64,000 nucleotides of DNA. Source: Protonemura montana (lineage: Eukaryota; Arthropoda; Insecta; Plecoptera; Nemouridae). The notes beneath the pieces are model-generated. The model saw nothing but the letters and a program-made list of their open reading frames with translations, was not told the origin of the DNA and made no database searches. Below, in pieces: positions 20,009 through 30,625 of this stretch. The stretch is from positions 5,832,001-5,896,000 of the forward strand of contig OX387611.1 in assembly GCA_947568835.1 (NCBI GenBank), read 5' to 3'. Made by a program: the position numbers and the translations under genes. Numbering within the stretch: position 1 is the first letter of the stretch; every line of letters begins with the position of its first letter.

Positions 20009-22957
20009 TCAATTTCTTGCCCACGAAGTACGACGCAGGTTGCGTTTGCGGCCCATGTTGCAAATCTTGAAGTGACACAGGGACATGTCTGAAAAGAGAT
20101 GCAGAAATCACTTTAGTTTAAATACGATAGTTTTCTTTTTATTTATAATTTTCCTGGTGACTTGAGAACAATTTTGGCCAAACCGTAAAAACTAGAAAGC
20201 TACAAATCGAATATTTGTTGACTAACGATTGAACTTTATTAAAACATATTTTTAGTTTACTTTTGATTTTTTGATCTGCTAGCTGGATCCTATGTTCTAT
20301 CCAGGTTATTTGAGATCAGCTGGATGGATCCTATGCTCTATCCAGGTTATTTGAGATCAGCTGGCTGGTCCTATGCTCTATCCGGGTTATTTGAGATCAG
20401 CTGGCTGGATCCTATGCTCTATCCAGGTTATTTGAGATCAGCTGGCTGGATGCTATGCTCTATCCAGGTTATTTGAGATCAGCTGGATGGATCCTATGCT
20501 CTATCCGGGTTATTTGAGATCAGCTAGCTGGATCCTATGTTCTATCCAGGTTATTTGAGATCAGCTGGCTGGATCCTATGTTCTATCCAGGTTATTTGAG
20601 ATCAGCTGGCTGGATCCTATGTTCTATCCAGGTTATTTGAGATCAGCTGGATGGATCCTATGCTCTATCCGGGTTATTTGAGATCAGCTAGCTGGATCCT
20701 ATGTTCTATCCAGGTTATTTGAGATCAGCTGGCTGGATCCTATGCTCTATCCAGGTTATTTGAGATCAGCTGGCTGGATCCTATGCTCTATCCAGGTTAT
20801 TTGAGATCAGCTTGCTGGATCCTATGCTCTATCCAGGTTATTGAGATCAGCTGGCTGGATCCTATGCTCTATCCAGGTTATTTGAGATCAGCTGGCTGGA
20901 TCCTATGTTCTATCCAGGTTATTTGAGATCAGCTGGCTGGATCCTATGCTCTATCCAGGTTATTTGAGATCAGCTGGCTGGATCCTATGCTCTATCCAGG
21001 TTATTTGAGATCAGCTGGCTGGTCCTATGCTCTATCCAGGTTATTTGAGATCAGCTGGCTGGATCCTATGCTCTATCCAGGTTATTTGAGATCAGCTTGC
21101 TGGATCCTATGCTCTATCCAGGTTATTGAGATCAGCTGGCAGGATCCTATGTTCAATCCAGGTTATTTGAGATCAGCTGGCTGGATCTTATGCTCTATCC
21201 AGGTTATTTGAGATCAGCTGGCTGGATCCTATGCTCTATCCAGGTTATTTGAGATCAGGTGGCTGGATCCCATGCTCTATCCTGGTTATTTGAACCAGTG
21301 TCGTACCGTGTGTAAATCTCAAATAATGAAGTTGTCAATTTCAAAACAAATACTTTCAATAAAAATATAAATAAACTTACAGCTTCCTCGCTTGTCGTTG
21401 GTGACTTCTTGCATAGAGCTTAACGTCTCTTCAGGCTGCCCTTCGCTGGATTCTTCGCTGCTATCCTCCTGTAATCGCTGCGTCTCCAACTGCTGCAGGA
21501 TCTGGTCACGATGTTCGCGCTGTTCGCGCTGTTCCCGCTCCTGTTCTAATTGCTGTTGCTGTTCCTGTACGGCCACGCGTTGCATAAGTTGTAGCAGCAT
21601 TCCAGAGAGGTCCTTGCTGCCTCGGAACTCTGACACCTAGGACAAAACCAAGAAGGTGATTGTTAAGAAAAAATCAAAAAATCTTTCCATTACATACAAT
21701 TTCAGTCAATGGTATTAACTGGCAAAAAATCAAACAACTTCAACAACAGGATAAGTAATTTACATTTAAATAAACTCGAAATACAAATGTAGGTTCTAAA
21801 ATGTTGACTGATAGTTAAATTAAGTAATAAATACAAAAAAAAACATCTCGAGTGACTATAAAATAAAGAATAGTTACAAAAAAAATTTAAATTATCTCTT
21901 AAAAAGAGTAATTTTAATTTTAAAAGCAAACGAGTCAACGACTTTTTCTAAGCTAGCCCCTGAACGCATCTCGCAGAGCACAGAACTCTGGGCACGGCAC
22001 CTCCACACCGTAGAAGATCGCACGTTTGTAGAAAATAAGGAGAGTAAATAGAGCCAGAAGCAATTATATTACAGCACCAAAGACCAGCCATTGCTTAGTT
22101 CTGTCACTTTGACACACTATGTTGGCTGCTTCTGTCCAACGGCACCAAGGACCGGCCACCGCTTAGCCTTGTCACTTTGACACACTGTGTTGGCTGCTTC
22201 TGTCCAACAGCACCTAAGACCGGCCACCGCTTAGCCTTGTCACTTTGACACACTGTGTTGGCTGCTCCTGTCCAACAGCACCAAGGACCGGCCACCGCTT
22301 AGCCTTGTCCCTTTGACACTTTGTGTTGGCTGCTTCTGTCCAACAGCACCAAGGACCGGCCACCGCTTAGCCTTGTCACTTTGACACACTGTGTTGGCTG
22401 CTTCTGTCCAACAGCACCTAGGACCGGCCACCGCTTAGCCTTGTCCCTTTGACACACTGTGTTGGCTGCTCCTGTCCAACAGCACCAAGGACCGGACACC
22501 GCTTAGCCCTGTCCCTTTGACACACTGTGTTGGCTGCTTCTGTCCAACAGTACCAAGGACCGGCCACCGCTTAGCCTTGTCGCTTTGACACACTGTGTTG
22601 GCTGCTCCTGTCCAACAGCACCAAGGACCGGCCACCGCTTAGCCATGTCCCTTTGACACACTGTGTTGGCTGCTCCTGTCCAACAGCACCAAGGACCGGC
22701 CACCGCTTAGCCTTGTCACTTTGACACACTGTGTTGGCTGCTCCTGTCCAACAGCACCAAGGACCAGCCACCGCTTAGCCTTGTAGGCTTGTACACACCT
22801 GGTCGTTGTAGATTTCCACTGGAGGCTCAAAAGTCTTTGGCGGGGGTATAATGGCCCCTGGACCCGGTCGTAGTCCCTGAACCGACCGCCACTCGCAGGT
22901 GGCGCGCTCAGCGGCCAGAGCCAGCACCAGCACACTCAAACACTGACGTAGTGACAT
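20009..22957 (-). CDS. CNMa: CNMamide neuropeptide precursor
   Basis: Three coding exons: 22957-22799, 21636-21381 and 20088-20009. The acceptor before the ATG exon is TTTCTTCCAG at 22960. Donors are CCAG/GTGTGT and AGCT/GTAAGT; acceptors are TTTTGTCCTAG and TCTTTTCAG. Phases are 0 then 1, and the second join creates a Tyr codon. The precursor is 164 residues. Residues 1-21 form a signal peptide (MSLRQCLSVLVLALA...). A spacer and a Gln/Glu/Arg-rich probable coiled stretch (about 75-105) follow, then an acidic Ser/Glu stretch. Near the end Lys-Arg precedes GSYMSLCHFKICNM, followed by Gly-Arg-Lys-Arg for amidation and cleavage, then ten residues and a stop. The two Cys would form the small ring typical of CNMamides, secreted ligands of a GPCR in arthropods. 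Family assignment rests on the C-x5-C-NM-G core. Confidence 0.93.
20283..21290 (+). repeat. 41-bp minisatellite in CNMamide intron
   Basis: About 25 units of GCTGGCTGGATCCTATGCTC-TATCCAGGTTATTTGAGATCA, lying wholly between the second and third coding exons. Unit variants (GGATG, TAGCTG, 40-base units lacking a T) recur in order, which suggests blockwise duplication. Confidence 0.96.
22083..22793 (-). repeat. 68-bp minisatellite in CNMamide intron
   Basis: About 10.5 units (CACTGTGTTGGCTGCTCCTG ... ACCGGCCACCGCTTAGCC). The array comes within about six bases of the donor of the exon at 22957-22799. The same unit occurs inverted at 50214-50890. Runs of 60-98 open codons inside are a by-product. 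Confidence 0.95.
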
Positions 22958-22997
22958 GCCTGGAAGAAAGAGAAAAATATCTTGTCAGTTTTTTTTA

Positions 22998-23176
22998 TTT
23001 AGATTGGTTTGTTGTGTTTAGGGACGCACTGTTTTGACCACGGAGAAAGGGAAACCCGTAGTCTCGGCATCGAGCCGACTTTTGTCGAAAAGCAAAGAAG
23101 GACGGTACAAATCGTTCAAGATGATTCCTCCACAAATCCATGCTGTCGATAGGTTGATAAGTAAGGCAAATGAAGT
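22998..23176 (-). mobile_element. Degenerate 5S-SINE
   Basis: Tail (GTTTAGGGACGCACTGTTTTGAC) and core blocks (AAGGACGGTACAA, ATTCCTCCACAAATCCATGC) with deletions. It lies about 40 bases upstream of the CNMamide ATG exon, inside intron 1. Confidence 0.75.
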
Positions 23177-23292
23177 TCGATTATGTCGTTTTTTATTTTG
23201 CTGTCATGACTCGTTTACAATTGTTTTGTGTCAGTAAAACAGTAAAATGCAAAAAAGCTTTGAAAAAAATCATGCAGTTTTTAAACATAACA

Positions 23293-23612
23293 GGGAAATC
23301 TCTTTTAGATTATTATTTAATTATTATCATTGTGTTCAAATACGCATTTAAAATAAAATCTACAGGTAGTTCTGACGTCATTTTCTGGTATCCTTTGCGT
23401 TCGCTTCTGTTTGTTGACGTCTTTTGACGTCATATTGACGTCAGATTTCACTTTTATGTCATAAAAAATGGCGACCCTCGTTTTCGTACGAGATTCAAAC
23501 GCAAACATTTTAAACAGAGATATTTTATTCAAAATTAGATTTAGAAGAAAATAAAAAAATACGTGTTCATTATTTTCTCACAAAAAAAAAATAGTTGCAA
23601 ATTTAAAGAGAT
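23293..23612 (+). mobile_element. CRE-bearing MITE, copy 2
   Basis: Matches copies at 938 and 49289. It holds GACGTCATTTTCTGG, TTGACGTC, TTTTGACGTCATATTGACGT and related motifs. Its right end is interrupted after AAAGAGATT by the LINE at 23613. Confidence 0.8.
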
Positions 23613-24418
23613 TCAATCAATCAATCAATGGTTTTATTATTAGCTCAGAAGCCAGTGATTACAATACAATTACAATACAATACATTACAATTATTTATCG
23701 CGTATCCATTTACAACATTTCTTTTTAAATGTACTAATACTATTGCTATTTCTTATGTCTAGTGGAATTCTATCAAATATGGCTAATCCTTCATTAAAAA
23801 CTGAACTTTTCCATTTATTATTTCTACACATTTTCCTTTCACTTAGGCTGTTTGTTACCCCTCTCGTTACAGTCGTCTGTATATCCTTAATTGACCTAAT
23901 CTTACAACTAAGATATACTGGCAATAGGCCTTTTTTAATTTAAAAATAAATACTAGTACCAATAGCTTTATAGCTTGTTCTATGCTTAGCCAGTTAAGGG
24001 TTTGAAGCATATCCCTTATATGTGTATCCTTTTTGCACCTTAGAATAGCTCTCATGACTTTATTTTGGTAGGATTGAAACATTATCGTTGCTCCGTATTC
24101 AAATAGTGGTTTAATAATGGTGTTGTATATCATGATTCTCGTCCACATGGAAACTTTACCACCTAATCTTCTTAAGTATCCTACCTTTTTCCCTACTTTT
24201 TTTGTTACATACTCCATATGTGCTTTAAAGTTAAGCTTATTATCTATTATAATTCCTAAATATTTAAATTCGTCTACTAACTCTAGATTCTCCTGCTCTA
24301 TCCTGACATTACAGTTAGCTTTCATCCCATTTACTAATGATAGTTTCCCAACCTTTACTAACATAGCTTTAGATTTACTAACATTTAGCTTTAGCTTATT
24401 TATTCTCAGCTAAGAGAT
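23613..24418 (-). mobile_element. 5'-truncated LINE reverse transcriptase
   Basis: From about 24415 the minus strand encodes LRINKLKLNVSKSKAMLV, ELVDEFKYLGIIIDNKL, a run ending RIMIYNTIIKPLFEYGATIM, then MLQTLNWLSIEQ; after a frame change at about 23930 come SIKDIQTTVTRG and FDRIPLDIRNSNSISTFKK. This is the C-terminal part of a Jockey/CR1-like RT. It ends in an (ATTG)n tail (23613-23630 on plus) typical of LINE 3' ends. The catalytic palm is absent and a frameshift separates the two frames. It sits in the first intron of the CNMamide gene. Confidence 0.85.
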
Positions 24419-25376
24419 TTTGCTATTGTTGTTTCTTTTTCAGTGTCTAGATAGTTTAGACGTGGGAAAGTTTTGCTTGTGGGTAAGACAATAAAGTATC
24501 ACGTGCCAGCCAACGTTTCACATTTATTGAAACGTGTTTCCTACATTTCACGTTTGGCCCCGCCCCCCTGCCGCCATCTTGTCGTGAAACCTTGAAGCTG
24601 CCCGGGAAAACGTTTGATGTTTAGATACCTGCGTTTTATATGCCTTCGGTTATGTCAAAAGATTTAACTTGAGTTTGTTTTCAACTAGAGTTTCATAGCA
24701 ATTAATTCGGTGAATGGTTTTGATTGTTAGGAAGATGTAAAAGCGGTCGAGCTCTTCGTGATTTCTGTACTTTTATATGTGTTACGTTTCAATTCAGATT
24801 GAAAGTATTGGCAACGCTGATGGCCGATTTCAACCACTTCCAGCTAATCTTGGTCTAAACCCGGCTCAAAATATCAAATTCTTTATTACTGATTTTCTGA
24901 TATTTTTTTTTTAAGTTCTCAAATAAAATATTTACAGAAATTGTTCAAAAATATAAATACTTATTTCTAATAAAAAAAATGTAATTGAAGAAGGAACTGT
25001 TTAGTCACATCATACTAAATGTGTTTGCAGCAATCAATATTTTATTTTCGCTAAATATTTTACCTCCATCAATTAAGGTTTACATTTTAAGCCACTTTTC
25101 GAGTTTAGAGAAAAAGAAGCCAGACAAAATCGAAATTTATTTCTTTGTCGCTAAACAATCCATTTGATAACTATGTTTCCATGTTTTTTTTTGTGAGTTG
25201 CCTAAATTTCCTTGCAATGTTTTTCGAATATAACATCTTTGCTATAAATCGATTAACACATCCGTCCTCTTGTGCAGACCAGTCAAAAACACCAATAACT
25301 CTGATTCAAATAATTTTCAGAACTGGATCTATGAACAGCGATAATAATTAAAAACTCTAATCATAAATTACCTCTC
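24419..25376. other. Intronic AT-rich sequence
   Basis: Within the inferred 5' intron of the CNMamide gene. No exon or repeat was recognised. Confidence 0.4.
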
Positions 25377-25387
25377 ACCTAAGGTAC
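25377..25387. repeat. Left target-site duplication of 5S-SINE
   Basis: ACCTAAGGTAC here and again at 25837-25847, flanking the SINE exactly. Confidence 0.9.
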
Positions 25388-25836
25388 ACCGAACGGTTTG
25401 GCGTGTTGGAAACACCGGTTCTCGTTAGATCACCGAAGTTAAACAACACTGCGCTGAGTCAGGTATTAGATGGGTGACCATCATACACATGACCAGTTCT
25501 ATTCGGGAGAGAGGTTAGAGGGATGAAAGTTAGTACAGCAACTTCATTCGCCTTGCTTATCAACCTCTCGACAGCATGGATTTGTGGAGGAATCCTGCTG
25601 TTCGAGTTGTACCGTCCTTCGGAAGGGACGTTAAGCCGGTGGTCCCCTTGGTGCTTTTCGACAGGAGTAGGCTACGTGCCGGCACCGGGTTTCCCCTTCT
25701 CCCTTCTAGGCTAGGTTAGGTTCATCATCATCCTCATCATCATCCACTCATTCACCGACGCCATTAGACCAGTGCCGCATGGCCAGATGTCAAAACAGTG
25801 CGTCGTTAAATACCACAAATAATAATAATAATAATA
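25388..25836 (+). mobile_element. 5S-rRNA-derived SINE, full-length reference copy
   Basis: 449 bases, best-preserved copy. Order: head (ACCGAACGGTTTGGCGTG...GAAACACCGGTT); 5S-like promoter (TCACCGAAGTTAAACAACAC, GAGTCAGGTATTAGATGGGT-GACC); linker (CATACACATGACCAGTTC, GGGAGAGAGGTTAGAGGGAT); core (GTACCGTCCTTCGGAAGGGA-CGTTAAGCCGGTGGTCCCCT); CATCATCATC run; tail (CAGTGCGTCGTTAAATACC) and (AAT)n. The 5S region keeps the A-box, intermediate element and C-box order of type 1 Pol III promoters, as in SINE3-type elements. Flanked by 11-bp direct repeats. Confidence 0.93.
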
Positions 25837-25847
25837 ACCTAAGGTAC
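25837..25847. repeat. Right target-site duplication of 5S-SINE
   Basis: ACCTAAGGTAC immediately after the (AAT)n tail. Confidence 0.9.
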
Positions 25848-26304
25848 TTCATATCAATATATTTAATTTTCAAGCTAATTGCAGTTCACCTGATCTAACC
25901 TAAACCACCTCCCATAGACATACGCTAAATATGAAACGATTAAATACCCAGAAATAGCTACGGGTGACCTAAGGGACTGCACCGTTCAGGACGGTTTACC
26001 TTTTTGAAGCCTTATACCTTGCAATATTCCAGCAAGTTTATAGTAACTTTGTATTCCCATACGGTGACCAACCATTTGGCAATGTTAAGCGTATCCTAAA
26101 TTTCATTAGTAAGAAATGTAGGTAGAATTTCTGTACAGCAGGGACATCAATTAATTTGTCAGGTGAAATTCGTAATGTTTAATCTGTTCATGAAAGGTTA
26201 ATGTATGTTATGATCATGATTCATGGTTTCATCACTAAGTGAATCACTTTAGTGGTTTCTAGTTGATCTGGTCAGTACTTTATGATTGACCACTGCTCTC
26301 ATTG

Positions 26305-26400
26305 ACTCATATAGACTCAAAAATCTCTCATTAATCTCAAATTAATCTCAAATTAATCTCAAAAATCTCATCTCTCATATAGACTCAAAAACATTTCATA
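26305..26400 (+). repeat. Short local repeat (ATTAATCTCAA)
   Basis: Several imperfect copies of ATTAATCTCAA flanked by two copies of CTCATATAGACTCAAAAA. Confidence 0.85.
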
Positions 26401-26484
26401 AATGTCCTGACAATTCCTGACACTTTTCCAATAATAAAAGAACCACAAAAAAATTAAAACTTGTCAGGACTGCTCTCACCTTTG

Positions 26485-26640
26485 ATAAAGTAACATGTAC
26501 AAGTTACGAAACGTTGGGAAATTTAGTTGTTCTTCACTAAGTATTTAAACCAAATTCAAATTGTTTTTGTAAAAACTAGTGCTAAGGTTAGATAAAGTAG
26601 ACATGAGTCTAATAAAAACCAGTTTAACGACTTGATATAT
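26485..26640 (+). mobile_element. Penelope-like foldback element copy
   Basis: Contains GTCAGGACTGCTCTCACC, then GATAAAGTAAC-ATGTACAA-GTTACGAAACGTTGG (stem GTAAC/GTTAC before GAAAC), then the shared tail with AACTAGTGCTAAGG. Confidence 0.7.
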
Positions 26641-27524
26641 AGAAATATGGGTTTCGATTGTTGAGGTAAGCATCAATAACGATTAAATAATTGTAAACCA
26701 GTCTGAAATTCGGTGAATCTGGGATAAATAACAAAATGTACCTAATGTCTTAAAATGTCAAAATCTCTACGGTAAAACGGTCACCGTTAGACTCATGCGT
26801 TAGCAAACAATGTCCACCTTTAGACACCCACACATTTCAAATAAATATGTCTACATTTTTGTTTTGTGATTTATGTAACAAAAATAAAACCTTTCCATTT
26901 TCGGACACGATCGTCACCGATTCCAATTGTTTTCAGCGCGCCCGCTCATTGGTTTTAATTTCCGGGCAACAAAATGTCGATGGAGATTTGCCATCGCCTA
27001 GTAAGCCTCGCTACGGTGACATCAGAGATGTTATCTGCATTTACCCATTCACGAATTCACAACTACATCCCATACATGTGTGAAAACGTCATGCTACAGA
27101 GGGTTTTTTGCATGTTTTTTTATAGAAAAATAAATAAATAGCAAAAAAATTCTCTTATAGCTTTCAGGGCTGACGACCATTGACGGACAAAAAATCGTAG
27201 TAATATATCATACTACAATCGGGGCATTCTGTAAAATATTGAATGCTCATGTTTATTGAATTTCTTCGAATGTTGATATATATCTATAATTCAATGGTCC
27301 ATTAAATCTTCCTACGTACGTTTTTGGAGCAAGGTTTCAATGTTAAATAACTTCAAAGTCAGTTTTTGATAGGTATAAAAAAGGTTAAATTAGGTTTTTT
27401 TCGATTTTATTACTTACATGTTGATTTTTGATATTTATTTTATTAGATTTTATTTAGATGCATTTAGGAAGCTTGAACTAGGTAATTGTTATAATTGTAT
27501 GTGGTTCTTTTGTTATCGGAAAAT

Positions 27525-27695
27525 TGTCAGGACTGCTCTAACCCTTGAAGAAGTAACTAGTACATGTAACGAAACGTTGGGAAATTTTAGTAGCCCTTTA
27601 CTTAGCATTCAAAACCCATTTCAAATAGTTTTTGTTAAAACTAGTGCTAAGGATAAATCAAGTAGACATGAGTCTAAAAACGATCATAAAGCACC
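27525..27695 (+). mobile_element. Penelope-like foldback element copy
   Basis: Reads GTCAGGACTGCTCTAACC, GAAGAAGTAAC...GTAACGAAACGTTGG, TTAGCATTCAAAACCCATTT and AACTAGTGCTAAGGATAAAT. The hairpin is shorter in this copy. Confidence 0.7.
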
Positions 27696-28037
27696 AAGTT
27701 TCATCTTGGGGCACAGAATCAAGGAAAATATTGTTAATTTTATCTTTTAGAACGGCTCTGGTAACTGTTTGCCAAAGGAAAGTAGAAAAGAGTTGCTCTT
27801 TAATTACAAGTGCTCTTCAAAATTCTAAGAAGGTGAGAATTTTGTGAAAATTTTAGGGAGCTCTGTTACTCAAACGGGGCTCCGAAATATCATCTTACAA
27901 ACTTGTGTATTCTGTAAATAAAACTCCACTCTGCCTGTGAACAAGATAATTATAAACTTAAGTTTTTAAGGTTGAAAGTATTTTTGTATGTTAAAGCTAT
28001 TGTAAAAGCATAACGGTCACAATTTTTTTCGTTGGTT

Positions 28038-28441
28038 ATTGTGTTTAACGACGCACTGTCGACACTGGGCCCTGTAATACTGGTCTAATGGCGTCGGTGA
28101 ATGAGTAGAAAATAAAAAATATTAAGTGGAATCTAATCTAGACTAGAATGGAGATTGGGAAACCCGGTGCCGGCACGTAGCCTACTCCTGTTGAAGACCA
28201 AGGGGACCACCGGCTTAGCGTCCCTTCCGAAGGATTCCTCAACAAATCCATGCTGTCCAGAGGTTGATAAGCAAGGCGAATGAAGTTGCTGTATTAACTT
28301 TCATCCCTCCAACCTCTCTCCCGAACAGAACTGGTCATGTGTATGATGGCCACCCATCCAATGTCCGACCCAGTGCAGTGTTGCTTAACTTCAGTGATCT
28401 CATGGGAACCGGTGTTTCCAACACGCCAAACCGTTCGGTGA
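28038..28441 (-). mobile_element. 5S-SINE, near full length
   Basis: All family blocks are present on the minus strand, ending at AACCGTTCGGTG. One 5S module. Part of the core is deleted. Confidence 0.88.
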
Positions 28442-28865
28442 CTATTCATTTATACCGAAAGACAGGATACTATAACATGAGCGTCAGAACTATCTCATTA
28501 GAATTATGCAATACACTATACGCATTGCACTATGTAGGTAAATTACATTGTTGAAGATTGGCTATTGTTGAAATGTACTTTAAAAATAGTTTCAAACGAT
28601 CTCCTTTGACAAACCATGTATGTAACATTTTTAGTTTATCACAGCTTATCACTGATTTGAGACTTAATTTGATTGACAATGTTCAATATTCGATAAACCC
28701 ACTTTAAATTAATCCCTCGTCAACGCTAAAGACTTATGATTAGTCCAGGTTTAGATATGCAATGTCAATAAAAGGCCATATGGCTAAATTATGATTTCAT
28801 ACATTTTAAAACGAGGATCATTAAAAGGGGCACCTATTTACAGATAAATTTCAGTTTTTTTGTAA

Positions 28866-29121
28866 GACCATTGCCACTGTCCCCGTGGTAATGGTCTAAT
28901 GGCGTAGTTGCTTAATTGGGTGGTGATGAGGATGATTATGAGTCTAGCCTAGAATAAAAAGGAAAAGACGAAAAATGATCTTAGCTCGTAAATTACTCCG
29001 GCCGAAGAGCACCAAGGTGGCTTAACGTCCCTTCCGAAGGACGGTACAACGCGAACAACAGGATTCCTCCACAAATCCATGCTGTCGAGAGGTTGATTAG
29101 CAAGGCGAGTGAAGTTGCTGT
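28866..29121 (-). mobile_element. 5S-SINE, 3' two thirds
   Basis: Core and tail-side blocks (AACGTCCCTTCCGAAGGACG, ATTCCTCCACAAATCCATGC) without the 5S head; the terminal tail is diverged. Confidence 0.8.
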
Positions 29122-29127
29122 CTATTT

Positions 29128-29485
29128 TTGAGAGGTTATTTGTGTTCCTTATAATAATACCCCGCGCATTGTAAGCGTTTGTAATTTAAATCAGATTTTG
29201 CATATTTAAAAACTCATCTAACGTTGAATTGGAGTTATTCGAGTTTGACAGGTTGTGACATGATATAGCGTCACTAGAATCAGAGTGACTGTGACTGAGT
29301 ATTCACAGCCTCTTGGTTCTACTCCTTGGAGATCTGTCATTCTCATCAAATACACATAAATCCTTTCAAAAATTGTGTGTTTAAGTAGCTCAATTGGTTA
29401 GAGCAACACCCGCGACAGGTGGAGATCGTGGTTTGATTTCCCGTTCAGGCATCAATTTTTTAGAGGTTGTTTGTGTTCCTAACAA
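29128..29485 (+). mobile_element. tRNA-SINE family A with head region
   Basis: Tail piece (CCGCGCATTGTAAGCGTTTG), then head (GTTATTCGAGTTTGACAGGT, GATATAGCGTCACTAGAATC), then tRNA-like part (AAGTAGCTCAATTGGTTAGAGC ... GGTTTGATTTCC) and tail. It shows the extended structure in which a tail repeat precedes the head. Confidence 0.8.
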
Positions 29486-30486
29486 TAAAAAATATTTAAT
29501 TTTCTTCATTAATTTTCATTCCTCTATCCTCAATCGAGTTTTAAATCGAGTTATCAAAATAGATTGAGAATGGATTGGCAATTATTAACACAGTATTTAT
29601 CAGAGATTTTGCTGTTATGTGCTGCAGCACTTGAGGAAATTGTTAATTTAAGTTGCAGTCTCAGACTAAAAATATAAATTGTCCTCAAAAACACATCTGC
29701 TAATTCATTGAAAATTATTTCACAGAAATGATCTTCGACTGTCAATCCTGATCTTATTGGAGACGAGATGCATTTATTGATCCGCAATGATTGCTGATTA
29801 TCTAATTGAAACTTTTCTCCCGAAGCAAGATTAATTTATAAATTTACTTTTACAAACAAGTCACCAGTTTCAGAAAGAAATTTTCGACTTCCATCATAAT
29901 TTCCTCACCATTTAAGGACTGCATTTAAAATCTTAATTTTTTTAGAAGCGTTTCCGTATCAGTTAAAATTAAATAAATATGATTATGTACATATTTTTAA
30001 TTTCTATTTGTATACATTTCGTTAAACAAGGTGCACTTTAGCTTTCCTTTCTTTTAAAACTAACAATTATCAGAGAATTAGTTAATCCAGTAAATAACCC
30101 AACCAAACAACCTCTAGGCTAAACGACTAACTTCAAACAACCAACTTATTCTCAAGAAAAAAATTTAAAACTCTACTCGTTTCCGAAACCGAATGTCACA
30201 GATTTAACCACCGTGACCATTTTGCTATGGCGGCTTTTGCACTTTGTTAAATTTTTTTTTAAATGTTTGTATTTTTTTCAACACTAATAGTTGCTTTTTA
30301 ATCTAAGAAGCCATTTGTACTAGTTTTGGTTATTTTGTTAAAAAAAAAAACAGAGGTTAAGCAAAAAGTCGACAAGTGAATACATTTTTGTTCGCCTAAA
30401 TATAAACTTGCATTCACCGGTTTAATAACGAATCATATTGAAATTAAACAATAATTTTATAGATCTGAAATAGGTAAGGTACTTAC
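29486..30486. other. Intronic AT-rich sequence
   Basis: Inside inferred intron 1 of the CNMamide gene. No feature was recognised. Confidence 0.4.
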
Positions 30487-30600
30487 TTAAAACTGCAGAG
30501 TCCAATTGCTGCTAAACGAAATACCCTAATATTACTATCAGCTTAGGTTTCGTGACGGATAATCGCCCACGTTGGAAATCAACTTGTTGAATCGTGGACT
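30487..30600 (-). other. CNMa: Inferred non-coding first exon of CNMamide gene
   Basis: From the initiator A at 30600 to a strong donor (TTTTAA/GTAAGT at 30487/30486). It has no long frame. The ATG exon at 22959 has a good acceptor and only two bases before the ATG, so an upstream non-coding exon is required. This is the best upstream promoter-plus-donor on the right strand. The 7.5-kb link is inference. Confidence 0.5.
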
Positions 30601-30625
30601 GATGGCCGGGGTGAGTGGTTTTATA
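30598..30625 (-). promoter_or_regulatory. CNMa: TATA box and TCAGT initiator
   Basis: Minus-strand TATAAA at 30625-30620 and arthropod-type initiator TCAGT at 30602-30598, with 25 bases from the first T to the initiator A. The upstream sequence is G-rich on the minus strand (long GGGG runs, 30640-30700). Confidence 0.5.

Noticed and set aside
20283..21290. CRISPR-like array of 41-bp units
   Set aside because: Units are head-to-tail with no variable spacers, and the locus is an intron of a eukaryotic gene.
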